Source of the DNA: Haematobia irritans
Taxonomy: Eukaryota; Arthropoda; Insecta; Diptera; Muscidae
Direction of reading: 5' to 3'
DNA length: 64,000 nt
Assembly: GCF_050003625.1 (NCBI RefSeq)
Contig: NC_134400.1
Coordinates: forward strand, 57,292,066-57,356,065
Of the stretch, positions 1 through 10,554 are shown in pieces. A model generated the notes under the pieces. It did no database searches. It saw nothing but the letters and a program-made list of their open reading frames with translations, and was not told where the DNA came from. The position numbers and the translations under genes were made by a program. Position 1 is the stretch's first letter; every line of letters starts with the position of its first letter.

Positions 1-617
1 GGAACGTGGTGTTAGTATATGGTCGCTAACAACCATACCAAAATTGGTCCAATCACACAAAAATTGGTCCATATCGGTCCATAATCATGGTTGCCACTAG
101 AGCCAAAAATAATCTACCAAAATTTTTTTCTATAGAAAATTTTGTCAAAATTTTATTTCTATAGAAAATTTTGTCAAAATTTTATTTCTAGAGAAAATTT
201 TGTTAAAATATTATTCGGTTCATAATAAAATTTTCATCATTGTCAAAATTTTATTTCTATAGAAAATTTTGTCAAAATTTTATTTCTATAGAAAATATTG
301 TTCAAATTTTATTCGGTTCATAATCATGGTTGCCACTCGAGCCAAAAATAATCTACCAAGATTTTATTTCTATAGAAAATTTTGTCAAAAGTTTATTTCT
401 ATAGAAAATTTTGTTAAAATTTTCTTTCTATAGAAAATTTTGTCATACAATTGAGAAGATGGTGTTAGGAGGTTTTAAGATGCCTTGCCATCGGCAAGCG
501 TCACCGCAACTTAAGTAATTCGATTGTGGATGGCAGTGTTTGGAAGAAGTTTCTACGCAATCCATGATGGAGGGTACAGCTTCGGCCTGTCCGAACTTAC
601 GGCCGTATATACTTGTT
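1..617 (+). repeat. Family-A Helentron-like repeat, 3' part (copy A1)
   Basis: The left edge is cut by the window. Positions 1-110 hold part of the internal unit (ggtccatatcggtccataat). Positions 120-450 hold an AT-rich minisatellite of about 29 bp (tctatagaaaattttgtc core). The element then ends with the standard 3' block: a site like taattcgattgtggatgg, a subterminal copy of the TATACCCTCC inverted repeat, and the terminal ACGGCCGT/GGCCGTATATACTTG. No coding content. Confidence 0.85.
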
Positions 618-619
618 TT

Positions 620-1487
620 AGTTGGAATCGCGTTGTTGTGGTATACGGAAAGATTGTTAAAAAATAATATGGTAAAATAATATAATAAATAACAAATAAA
701 ATATATAAAATATTTATTATTTTAAATTAGTGAGAAAAATTTTCTTTTTTTGAAAATAAATCTATCAATGTTCGTGATGGTATATAAAGAAAGAAAACAC
801 CAGCAGAATAACAACCCTTTCATTTGTCTTCATTTTGGAATCTTCAATTATCAGGTAATATTCAGTGACGCTAACCTTTTGTAACAAAAATGGTTTATGA
901 TTTTTTATATTTGTAGGTATTTAAATTGTAAAAGGAGGACAAAATCGTTAGGCAGCAACTTATTAAAAGTGAAAAGTACAAGAAGAAGAAAAAGTGCGTT
1001 TTACAGTTGATAATATCACATGGAAATTGGAAACAGCGGAATAATAAACTAATATTTCAAGGAGATTCGATGCTGTTGATTCTTAATAAATATATTCAAT
1101 ATATTAATAAAACATGTCTTTTATTGAAGATAAAATTGCTTATATAAATAAATAAAATTGTATTTAAAAACGAAGGTAAGCAGTTCTAATTATGAAGTAA
1201 AAGTTTTACCACAAATGTGTAAGATTTGTCCATGTGAATGAAAAAATTTCAATAAAATCATTCCATATATGAATTCAAATCAGTTAAATTTTTTCATTCT
1301 GTAGTATAGTGGTACATAAATATAGGAAAATGTAAACTAATATATGGAATGCATTATACCTAATTTCTACGAAAATCACATCGTTCAAACAAATAAAAAT
1401 GTCTTTGGCGCTATACGAAGTTCAACTTTCTTCACAATGAGTTCATTTTAACTTAAAGAAGGGGTCACTTTTTTCTGGGTGTTTTGT
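620..1487. repeat. Dispersed repeat, inverted partner of 13430-13960
   Basis: Several blocks recur in inverted order at 13.43-13.96 kb: 'cgcgttgttgtggtatacgg' (near 628), 'acaccagcagaataacaac' (near 799), 'ggaatgcattatacctaatt' (near 1345) and 'atgtctttggcgctatacg' (near 1400). The right end near 1487 carries TTTTTTCTGGGTG, which resembles the terminus of the small MITE at 14.29 kb. I see no coding potential. It is probably a non-autonomous DNA element of unknown superfamily. Confidence 0.6.
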
Positions 1488-1706
1488 CCAAAGCAATATA
1501 TATTAACAACTTTGGCAGTAGTCGACTCATCGAAGCTTGAATTACATTTGATGTTCTATTAATTGTTATTAATTTGTTTTTTATAATGAGTTATAGCTAT
1601 ATATTACCATACCCAAGTTAATGAATATTAATATTTACTACTACATTCAGTTTATTAATTTTGTACTAATTTGACCAAACAAGTAAATCGAATTTTGAAT
1701 TAATAA

Positions 1707-2315
1707 TTAAGAATTGGTATGTCTATTTCTAAAAATAAATCCTTTGATTTCATCTCTGATTTTAAAAGATTGTTTGGTGGCATTGTTGGAATGACTTTTT
1801 TTCATTTTCGACAGCGAGTTTTTCCATAACTCATTTCCTTCATTACAAATATCAAATTGAAGATATTGATCGTCGTTGACTCTCAAAAAGTTGTGAAGAA
1901 CTACTGCTGCTTTTACGACATCTTCAGCATACTGTGGAGTCATATTTAAGGGGCCAAGTAATACTCTCCACCGTGATGTCATAATGCCAAAGGCATTTTC
2001 GATTGTTCTCCTAGCTCTTGAAAGTCTCATATTAAACATTTCTCTATCTGCAGATAAAAGTGATCCTGGATATGGTCTCATTAAATTTTCCCTGTGGAAA
2101 AGCAGCATCGCCAACGAAAAAATATGGTATATCTATGCCTCCACTTTCCAAAGGCGTGTCTTGCGGAAGGTTTAGCTGATTTTTAAGCAATCTTCTTCCG
2201 AACTCGAAATTCCTCAAAATACCGCCATCACTCTGTGAACCATATCCTCCAATGTCAACTGCTGTGAATTTATAGGTAGCATCACAAACAGCCAACAACA
2301 CAATTGAATGCATTC
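1707..2315 (-). pseudogene. PIF/Harbinger transposase, 3' exon, frameshifted
   Basis: Minus strand. From an AG acceptor (complement of 2316-2317, preceded by a pyrimidine-rich tract) the frame reads HSIVLLAVCDATYKF, then GGYGSQSDGG and FFVGDAAFP, which holds the second catalytic Asp of the HARBI1-type DDE nuclease. A one-base shift near 2100 moves the reading into another frame, which continues with RPYPGSLLSADREMFN and RARRTIENAFGIMTSRWRVL. The Glu of RTIENAFG is the usual third catalytic residue. The protein ends near 1707, a normal C-terminus length for the family. The shift makes this copy inactive. Exons 1 and 2 are upstream on the same strand, at 3718-4079 and about 3371-3662. Confidence 0.85.
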
Positions 2316-2404
2316 CTGAAGAGAGCCAAAATACAAAAAATAAAAAGGGTTGGACCAACTCAAGCAAGAAGCCAAACAAAATAATCATAATTGAATTACA
2401 ATTA

Positions 2405-2964
2405 CACACAAAATTTTTTTTTTCTGATTCAATCACCAAATTAATTGATCCAATTAATTTTTTAATTGAAATGTCTTCAATCACGAAAATGATAGTATCA
2501 ATCACAGTTTTAATTGGGCATAGAAAAAATTCTTGATTAAAAAATTAATTGATTTTTTAGCAAATTTCAATTAATTTTTTAATTGATTCAATTAAAAATT
2601 TAATTGATGTTGATTGCAAAACTCAATTAATTTATTTTAAAAAAGGTAACTATTTTTAATTACTTTCTGAATTGGCTTAGAGTTTTTATTTGGATTAACA
2701 AATGATTGTTTGAAATACATTTTTAATTAAAAAAAAATCAGCACTTTTTTAACTGAATTAGTCGTCCGAATTTGACTAAAAAGTTAATTGTATCAATTAA
2801 TTTTTTAATTAAAATTTTTAAAATTTTCAATCATTGACTTAATTGACTTAATGTTTCTATCATGATTAAAAAGTTAATTGTATCAATTAATTTATTAATT
2901 TAAAAAATTTTCAACTTCAATTAACTTTTTAATTGGAAATATTTTGGTGATATTTTTTTCTGTG
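2405..2964. mobile_element. Palindrome-rich MITE (PAL family), copy 1
   Basis: It sits between Harbinger exons 2 and 3. It is flanked by TA on both sides (2403-2404 and 2965-2966), with inverted ends CACACAAAAttt and CACAGAAAAAAA (read from the right). The interior is a loose array of ATTAATTGA/TCAATTAAT palindromes separated by A/T runs. Related copies lie at 16194-16475 and about 17910-18237; the last shares the sequence that translates as IDTIIFVIEDISIKK with this one. TIR plus a TA target suggests a Tc1/mariner- or pogo-type MITE, but the transposase is unknown. Confidence 0.7.
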
Positions 2965-3364
2965 TATACGTAGATTTTACAATCTTATTGTAGTTTTAAT
3001 TGCAATCCGGGTAAATTTGTCAAGAATATTTGTTGTATAACATAAAGAAAATCTACCTTTATAATTATCAAAAACAATGGAAGATGAAGACGGGAAAATG
3101 GGCGACGTCATACCAAAAGTTGCATTTACGGTGTTCGATACATACACGTTCGTTCATTTTTAATTTGCAATATTTTTTGTTAAAAACTCACAAATGATGT
3201 TAAATTTTGTGTAAATAATAATAAGAAACTTTTGACCGATGGTTCTACGTCATTCCCTGATATAAATTTCTTTTTATTCTTAGTTTAATTTGTGGAACAA
3301 AAAATCATAAACGACACGTTTGCATCGAACGCCGTCAATGGTTTGATACCCTCTGCTGCCATTT
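2965..3364. other. Remainder of the gap between Harbinger exons; nothing coding seen
   Basis: AT-rich sequence between the nested MITE and Harbinger exon 2. It could be the rest of an intron or of an older insertion. No splice donor that keeps the frame with the acceptor at 2316 was found, so the nature of the gap is open. Confidence 0.4.
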
Positions 3365-3370
3365 TCACAT

Positions 3371-3662
3371 CTTCTTCTTCAATTGTTTTTGATAATTATA
3401 AAACATTGACCCAGAGTTCGGTGGACATGTAATATTTACGTGTTTGCCATCGATTGCTCCCACACAGTGAGGGAAATTCCACATATCATTGAAATCGTTG
3501 GCAATTTTCATCCAATCTTCATAAGTAGGGACAGGCAAATATTTCTTGTACAATTTTTTCCATATTATTTCACAACTTTCTCTTATTATTTTCCGAATAG
3601 TTGATGCGCCCATCTTAAATGTTAGTGACAAATATTGGGTGCTGTCTCCGTGAGCCAAAAAA
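3371..3662 (-). pseudogene. PIF/Harbinger transposase, middle exon
   Basis: Minus strand. It begins at an AG acceptor (complement of 3663-3664). The frame reads FLAHGDSTQYLSLTFKMG and then, near the end, GAIDGKHVNI, which holds the first catalytic Asp (IDGKHV is the family signature), followed by PPNSGSMFYNYQK. Joined across the 55-nt intron 3663-3717, codon phase is kept with exon 1 (phase 2). The ORF stays open to about 3365, so the exon's downstream limit is not fixed. Confidence 0.85.
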
Positions 3663-3717
3663 CTGAAAATAATACCACAGGTTTAAAAGGGCTTAACCAC
3701 TTTTATTCTTAGCTTAC
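3663..3717 (-). other. 55-nt spliceosomal intron in the Harbinger transposase
   Basis: On the minus strand the donor is GGT|GTAAGCT and the acceptor ATTATTTTCAG|T. Removing these 55 nt restores one frame: ...LFLSLV joined to FLAHGDST..., matching the order of conserved blocks in Harbinger transposases. Very short introns of 50-70 nt are usual in higher flies. Confidence 0.8.
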
Positions 3718-4079
3718 ACCAAGGATAAAAAGAGTCGACATTTTGCTGAAATGGGTCGTCGGTTGGAGTGTTTCGTAAGATCGTTTTCTAGTAAATTGAA
3801 AAGCACATCAAAACTAGCTTGTGTCATCCTCACCATAATGTGGAATTGTTCTGGGTCCTTATTGTAAATATGGTCGAAAGACAAGGCAAATAATCCATCA
3901 ACGTCCCTTGTTTGGTAAAGCGGTCTGACCCAAAATCTTCTACACCGTATTCTTTCAAGGGAGTCTATAGTTTCCCACAGTAGCGCCAATAGTAAAATTA
4001 GCGAAATTCCTTCCAAAAACTCCATATGCAAGTTATGAAAAAAAATTATTGACACAACAGAAGTTTGTTTATAGTTCAT
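3718..4079 (-). pseudogene. PIF/Harbinger transposase, 5' exon
   Basis: Minus strand, N-terminal 120 or so residues. The start is the Met at 4079, the first Met of the open frame. The conserved N-terminal helical block is seen as FWVRPLYQTRDVDG and then MVRMTQASFDVLFNLLENDL, ending at the donor at 3717. With the two downstream exons the total is about 410-420 codons, typical for HARBI1-like proteins. The Myb-like second protein that Harbinger elements need is not visible nearby. The frameshift in the last exon makes the copy non-functional. Confidence 0.8.
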
Positions 4080-5625
4080 TGTTTGTATTTATGAAGCGGG
4101 CGTTGCGCATTTTAATGTGTGTTGAAAAAACCATAAAACGCTTCAAAGCAAAGAAAAAAGCTGAAGCCTACGCTTGCTTTTTTCATTGTGTGTCGGCCTT
4201 AATTTAGTTAAACTTTTACACGAGGTAGATTCCATCAAAAGTTTGGAAACACATATTTAATGGTAACTAGGTAAATTTAGGTTAGATATAGTGGCTGTCC
4301 GCTACGGGAAATGGGTCTACCCCAGAACCGGTGCAGGACTACTCCTGGTCAAATGACAAACTCGTCATTGACGGGGTTAAATTTACATTTGGACTTATTC
4401 CAAAGTACATGACCTGGTAAAACTTAGTAGGACTAGACAGGTCCTAATGAACCAGTCTGGGACAAACACTTAGGAACCGGTATTATTTTGATCATCTCAA
4501 TTGCATATAAAAACTACGATTTTCAATAAAAGTTAACATTTAATATTCCTGTTCAATTTAACGAATTTTTCTAAATAACGAAAGGGCCTGACAGTATATC
4601 ATTCGTTAAACCGTGCATCGACTGTATTTCTAATTATATAAAAAGTAACCACGAACTAGCAACCAGGTACTATGGAACTTTAAATGTATTTAGATATAAT
4701 TGTCATAAAAATCATTTTAATTGCCTTGACTTTGTTTGGAAGTAAGGCGACATTAAAAATAAAAGAAATTGTCAATTTATAAAAATAACAAAATTTATTT
4801 TTCATTTATGTTATTCACTATATTTTTAAGTTTGGACTAAATTGTGAATACAGCGTCTAATTTAATATATTAAGAATGTTGTATATGTAATAAGATTTAT
4901 CTTTTGATGCTACTAAATAATTAGTACACTGTACTGGGAAATGTGAAAATGTCATCACTGTTGGCGTATGGATATTCTTTCAAATAATATTCTCTTTGCA
5001 ATAATATTCTCGATATTTTGCTTCTAGCAAAAGTGCACCGTTATATGTTTGGTTCCCACATGTAGGTTTGTCGTGCTGTTGGAAATATGAGCAAAACGTG
5101 TTTGAAATATTTATTTTGCTGATTTTTGAATTAGAAATACAAAATTTATTAAGTCATTTTATTGGATGAGGCATATTTTCTGAGATACTGGCAAGTGAAA
5201 CCTGCCACAATTTTCGCAAATAATTATTTACTATACATATCTATTATTAATTTTTGTTTCAAATTCAAAGAAAATCCATAAAATCTAATCTGAAAATGCC
5301 AAATGTTATGCAAATTACAAGAACATTGTTTCACCTTGCTCAAGTTAAAAAATTAGATTTTGTTAAATCATATACTCATTTTTAAGTGTATTCCCGCCGT
5401 TAGGATTTACCTATACCTTTTCTGCCTTTCGGTACGAAAATAAGGACATTTTCTAACGTCAAATGTTATCAACCCCCGCCTTTCGGCATCCAAGCTTTTT
5501 GACATTCTTACTTTGGGACTTTCACGAACAATAATTTATTTAAATAAAGCCCAATATTTTGGTTCAAATTCTAAACCAGTGCCTTCTTCTTTCTTCTACT
5601 TTTATGTGCCACGCATTCACACCTA
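4080..5625. other. AT-rich intergenic DNA, nothing recognised
   Basis: No ORF with recognisable protein features on either strand. 4290-4500 is slightly richer in G+C and holds tracts such as 'gggtctaccccagaaccgg', but I could not match it to anything else in the window. Part of this stretch may belong to the Harbinger element, whose termini I could not define. Confidence 0.4.
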
Positions 5626-6838
5626 CACTGTTAGAAAAATATGTTTTTCATATGTTCCGATATAAACAAAATGTGTTTCGGGCACGATTTTAAACCACAA
5701 TATATTTAAGTGCGAACATGTAATGTTCCTAAACTAACACTAAATGTTTGGGACATCTATGTTAATATGTTAGAATATATTATGTTTGGGGCATGAATGT
5801 TTCATAAAAATCATATGTGTGAATACAAACATATATAAATTTACAAATTTCGACTAAACATACATATGTTGTGATATTTTATTCAAAGCGACAGAGAGAG
5901 TATAGAGAGAAATAGAGATGGAAACCGGGAGAGTTGACGAAAGATATCAATATAACACAGCAAAAGAGTCAAAAGAGAACAATTTCTGTGAAACCGCTTG
6001 TATGTTGTTTCGGAAAACTGTTTTATGATAAGGCCAAAAATTTGATATGCTTAAGTCTAAATATTATTTAATTTGAATAAAGAGAATAGACATTCGGAAC
6101 CAAGAGAATAGACATTTGAAAAACAAACAGCATATGTTTTCGCCTTGAGAGCAGCATTTCATGTATGTGTGGACATGTGTTTTGTTTATCATTTTGGCAT
6201 TATGGGCACAATTTTTTTCTTGGTTCGTTAAAAGAAATCAGGGGTCTTCATAAAAATAGCGAAAGGGCACTATACACTTTTTAGAGTTGGGACAGTAAAA
6301 TGAAATAAGGAGGAAATAGTGAAAAATTACACAGTAAAATGTAAAAAAACAAACTTTAGTTCCTCTTTAGTAGTCCACGAGGAGTTAACGGACACCATCA
6401 AATATAAAAGCGGGCATTAAGTTCGAGTTTTACAGCCAAAACAATTTAAAAAGTTTATTTTCTTTAAAATGAATTATTAAAGAAAAATAAAAGCAATTTT
6501 AGAGCGCTAGTAAAAAACTGTTCACTCCTAAATAAATGTATGTTTATATTATAAAATTATGTATGTATGTTTATACTCGACTCCACGATCTTCTTTTGTT
6601 AGTTTTTGAATTCCTTCCAAATTTTAAAGTTTTGTCCAAAAACAGTTTTTTATTACAATATTGTTATTTTTGCAATAAAAAATAATATTTTATCCAAAAA
6701 TCAGTCAATTTCGTTTATATCAAGCACTGTTACTGACTACAAATCTTTAATAACGCACATTTCGAAGTTTCATTTAAAAAAATTTAATATAGTATAAATA
6801 TAAATGTGTAAATTAAAAAAAAAAACAAAAAAATGTTC

Positions 6839-6909
6839 GGTCGGAGCAGGGATTGAACCCACGACCCTTTGCATGCAAGGCAGACATGCTAACCACTGCT
6901 CCACGAGGC
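6839..6909 (-). other. tRNA-derived sequence, type 1 (not a tRNA gene)
   Basis: Read on the minus strand it has a Pol III A box (TGGAGCAGTGGTTAGCATG) and a B box (GGGTTCAATCCC), spaced as in a tRNA, and about 71 nt in total. The acceptor stem does not close and the anticodon stem is imperfect, so it is a tRNA-like promoter module, not a working tRNA. Confidence 0.65.
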
Positions 6910-7024
6910 AAACAAATGTATGTTTCTGTTAAATAATGTTATGTTTGCATGGGCTCGTGGGCGCTGCAAACTATGCTATATAAATGTAACTTAAAACGAT
7001 AATTATCTACTGGTGACTATAACA

Positions 7025-7096
7025 GCTACGTAGCCCAGTGGATAGTGTGTTGGCTTACAAACTGTATGGTCCTCGGTTCGATTCTCCGTGCAGGCG
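7025..7096 (+). other. tRNA-derived sequence, type 2 (not a tRNA gene)
   Basis: Plus strand. A box TAGCCCAGTGGATAGTG and B box GGTTCGATTC, with tRNA spacing and a CTTACAA loop. The acceptor arms do not pair well. It diverges head-to-head from the type-1 module at 6839-6909. Confidence 0.65.
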
Positions 7097-7559
7097 AAAG
7101 GTAAAATTTAAAAAAAAATTATAAAAGTGAATAATTTCTTCAACATTATTTGTATTACAGAAAAAGGTGCCAAGAACTAATAAATTCGTGGAAGTAAAAA
7201 TTACGAGTATGTTAGGGAATGAGCACAATCGTGTTTGGGAAAAATTCTTCCAAGCATATAATATTTTTGGCTCAAAATGCTTCCAAACATATAATATGTT
7301 CACATAAAACAAACATATTAATGTTTCGGCAGTATGCAATAATATATGTGCTTCCTGCAAAATATGTTTGGAACATATGTTAAAGAAGCGATTTTTTGAG
7401 GGTGTAGAGGTTAGTATTAAGTTCAAGTTTAGCCGCTGAAATCAAAAATAAAACTGCAAAAGAAGAATAAAACTTTTTTGGCAAATGTTGTTATCATTTA
7501 AAACGGAATACTCTAATGCAGCAATTCAATAAGTTTATTTCCTTCAAAATTAATTTTTA

Positions 7560-7965
7560 AAGAAAAGTAACCGTGAAAAAATGACTGTGCAAATTAATTT
7601 AAGAAAAATTCAAAAAAAATAAGTAAATAATTTTCGACAAATTCAAAACCATTTATTCGACGTATTTCATTTTGTTCACTTGTTAAAGAAAATTTCTAAG
7701 TTTGAAGGAAAAAATTGGAGTTAAAAATTGAAAAAATGTCTTTAGTACCATACGAAGTTCACGATGGGTTCATTATTGGTAAAATTTACAAATTTTAAGA
7801 AATTCTGATCTATTTTGGGGGATACACGAATTTAGTTAATCCTTATGCTTCATTTGTGTATAATTTTTTTCTCTGTTTAGTTAATTTAACTAACGTAAGC
7901 AAAAAAATATTAAAGCCATGGAAACTTGTTTAAAACTACTAATAATAATAAATAATTGATTAACT
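7560..7965. repeat. AT-rich MITE-like repeat (copy 1 of three)
   Basis: Shares long blocks, e.g. 'tatgcttcatttgtgtat', 'ttaatttaactaacgta' and 'gtttgaaggaaaaaattgg', in the same order with 27780-28210 and 58020-58482. The copy in the reverse transcriptase at 58 kb shows it is mobile. A complete left end (acactgaaaacacagtgaac) is seen only in the 27.8 kb copy. No coding capacity. Confidence 0.6.
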
Positions 7966-9014
7966 CATGTAAAACATTGAGTTTTAATTGAACTAATTTA
8001 ATAATTAATTCAGACTATTCAAAACTATCTTAACGGATAGTGCCGTTACCTACAAGGCAAAAGGTAAACCTTAAAGTCGAATATTTGTTTCTAAATTGTT
8101 TGTATTACAGAAGAGGAAATGGTAAGAATGTATTTCATGTGAATGTCAAAACATAAAAACAATTTTGGGTTAGTGTTTACCAACTGTAATAATTGATAAA
8201 CTTGAATTTAAAAGAAAAGGGTTCTAGAAGTGCATATTTAAACATATAAAAATGTGATCAATTCAGATCTCAATTTGAGAGTCACTACTAAGTTCTTTAA
8301 ACTAAAACTTTTGCATAATATTATTTCTAATAAACGGCAACCCTGTACACTAATTGCGCTCCATGTAGTGTTGCCTGGTTAGGGGTTCCCCCAAATTTAG
8401 GGGGTTTTTTCACGTTTAGGGGGATTTTTGGGGGTAAAAAAATATCTTAGACCTTATAAAGTGGAGCAATTTTCAACCAAATTTGGAACAATTCTGACAT
8501 GAAATTGGGGAAGAAAGATGCAGGAAATCAACCCAAGTTTCTAAATATAATCAATTATTTATTTTCATTATCCTTTTCAATTGCTTCTTTATAATTTAAT
8601 TTTTTAATATTCGACACAGTTAAAAAAAGAAATCGTATTTTAACTTAGCAGTAGGGTTTTTTCCCCGGGAACGGAATCACGGGAATTTGCTATTTTTTCG
8701 CTCCCGCTTTCCCGGGAATGAAGTACGGGAATTCCCGGGAAATTTTCTTTTCTATATTTTGTATATAATAGAGGGTTTTACACCGAAAAAAAGTAAACTG
8801 TTTTATAGGAAAAATGAACTACCTCGCGCGAAAATTGAACTATTTTGTACTCCATGTTTTGAGATTTCCACGAAGTGTAATGTGAATGACTATGGTACGG
8901 TAGCAGTAGTAGTTTCCTTATGGGCCATACACATAGTCGTTGGTTCTAACGGGCTCCCAATTGTTAAAAAGAAGATTGCACTTCCCAATTTATGATTGTC
9001 ATATTTCTGTAAAC
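7966..9014. other. AT-rich DNA with two G/C-tract islands
   Basis: No gene seen. Around 8365-8440 there is a run of 'ttaggggg/ccccca' tracts following 'agtgttgcctgg', which resembles a transposon terminus. 8640-8760 carries 'cccgggaa' palindromic tracts that recur in diverged form at 34905-35010, so it is a dispersed repeat of unknown type. Confidence 0.4.
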
Positions 9015-9019
9015 CGACA

Positions 9020-10145
9020 CACACAGGGTTAGAATAGCCTGTTTTCTTGGATTAATTAAAAAAACAAAAATTAAGTATCGTTAAAAATTTTTGCACATGG
9101 TTACAGTATATAAAATTCTACATCACTTGTCGTTAAAATAAATGTCACAAGTGGTCTGGTGTTTTTGTAGTGAAACTTCAAAGTCAAACTTCATAGAAAT
9201 TTTTGTGCAAAAAAGGCTGAAAGAAGTGAAAACGTTCCCGTTGAAAGTTTTATTTATTTTAAAAAGTATTGTAAAAGTTAAACATTTTTCAATGGAACCA
9301 TCAAGTTCAGGTTATTTTGCAAATACGTCGTTAACATTTGTGTCTCAAATTATGTGTGGAAGTGATTTAGATGTAGTTATTTATATTGAAAATGCCCAAA
9401 AAATTAATATTTTTATATTTTAAATGGATATATAGTTATTATTCGTCCACATTCGTGTCATAATTTGTAGTTTATATTGAAGAGGACATAAATCTGTGTT
9501 ATATTGCAAAATTTTGCGCTGCCCTTTTGTGCTTTTTAGAAGCCATGCATTGTTTAATACAAGTGTTGCAGCAGTCAAATTAGCTAAAAGTCATATTGAT
9601 ATCGCGACTGGTGCTGTTGTTGTGTGTTGTGTTTTGTTGTTTTTCATGTAACTTTTTCTATTTATTTGTGCTCTTCTTTTCCGTATATTAATGTTGTTAT
9701 TTTTGTTTCTTTTAATAATATTCTTTGTTACAATAATATTTTGTTTTTGTTTATTTTAATAATAATCTTTGTTTTGACAAATAGTGATTGCCAGAGGAGG
9801 CAATTGATTTAATTGTACCTGCAGCTCCGAACAAGAACTATTTCAGTGATGTTGAAGTTGCTGATGATGCGGATGATGATAATGATGATGATGATAACGA
9901 TAATGATGATGATGATGTGGATGATTAACTTTAAGATGTATAAAATACAATGTTTAAGTTCTCATACCGTACTCTTTGCACTATATTTGTGATATTTGGG
10001 ATTACTTAATAAAATTATACTAAAATATACCTAGAAAACATTTTTTTAACTTATTTTAATGGTATTAACTGAAAAATAAAGACAAATTATCCCAGCATAG
10101 CTCCCTGATTTGATCCAAGAAAACATGCTACTCTAACCCACTGTG
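9020..10145 (+). mobile_element. Transib-like DNA transposon, internally deleted
   Basis: Imperfect inverted ends of about 36 bp: from the left CACACAGGGTTAGAATAGC..., from the right CACAGTGGGTTAGAGTAGC..., both followed by TGTTTTCTTGGAT. A perfect 5-bp duplication CGACA flanks the element (9015-9019 and 10146-10150). A 5-bp TSD and a CACAGTG terminus are hallmarks of Transib elements, the relatives of RAG1, whose ends resemble the V(D)J RSS heptamer. Inside are an ATG context (ATGGAACCATCAAGTTCAG near 9291) resembling the one at 50098 (ATGGAACTTTCAACCTCAG), and an acidic C-terminal coding remnant at 9797-9928. The catalytic core is missing. Confidence 0.7.
9797..9928 (+). pseudogene. Acidic C-terminal exon remnant of the Transib-like element
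   Basis: A plus-strand frame reads EEAIDLIVPAAPNKNYFSD followed by a run of Asp/Asn ending DDDDVDD and a TAA stop. It lies after a TTGCCAG that could be a splice acceptor. The AATAAA signal near 10009 is 80 nt beyond the stop. The Transib fragment at 50356-50898 also ends in an acidic D/E/N tail, so the two may be the same protein end. Assignment is an inference from position inside the TIRs. Confidence 0.45.
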
Positions 10146-10554
10146 CGACATTCTGATAGACTGAGTAAACCTTTATAAACAAAGAGACATTTTAACTTAT
10201 GTGACACACGTTTGCAATTGCATAATTTTTATTTTTTTATTTATTTATTTCTGCATGAATGTGACATAGTCGATCAGACCCTAAGACAGTTACAATACAA
10301 TAGCATAACTGCTAAAAACAATTTCATAATTATAACAAGGATGTTTTTATGAAATATGAAAATTCCTACCTTTATTAAGATAGTTTCTTTAATTATACCT
10401 CATTCACATTAGGCGCGAAATCTATTAAAAGTGGATTCGAAATTGCTTATTTATAAGGCAAATCTAGTGAAGGTGGATTTTGGAAGTGTAATGTGAATGA
10501 GGTATTACATGATAGTGAAATCGAAATAAGTTTCATTCATTTCCAAACCGTTTT
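10146..10554. repeat. Gap with a dispersed repeat block (10215-10330)
   Basis: 'atttctgcatgaatgt', then 'cgatcagac' and 'cagttacaatacaatagca', recur at 22405-22480, directly beyond the 3' end of the decayed non-LTR ORF there. It may be a 3' untranslated tail of that retrotransposon family or an unrelated repeat. The rest (10330-10554) is AT-rich with no feature seen. Confidence 0.45.

Larger units (their letters stand above)
5626..7404. mobile_element. tRNA-pair TIR element, long variant (copy 1)
   Basis: TA flanks both ends (5624-5625 and 7405-7406). The inverted ends read CACTGTTAGAAAAAT and, from the right, CACCCTCAAAAAAT. The middle has two tRNA-like sequences in head-to-head orientation about 115 bp apart (6839-6909 minus, 7025-7096 plus). 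A second, highly similar copy covers 41390-42847. The short variant at 19165-20085 shares both tRNA-like modules, their spacing, and blocks on either side in opposite orientation. No protein is encoded. This looks like a non-autonomous DNA transposon that has absorbed a tRNA-SINE-like core. Confidence 0.65.

Noticed and set aside
7025..7096. Functional tRNA gene
   Set aside because: A and B boxes are present but the acceptor arms do not pair and the same module recurs within a dispersed transposon.
7055..7426. 123-codon ORF crossing the tRNA-like module
   Set aside because: Runs antisense through the type-2 tRNA-like sequence and the element end; no protein features.
9142..9423. 93-codon ORF as a gene
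   Set aside because: Low-complexity frame inside the Transib-like element spanning its probable ATG in another frame; no domain visible.
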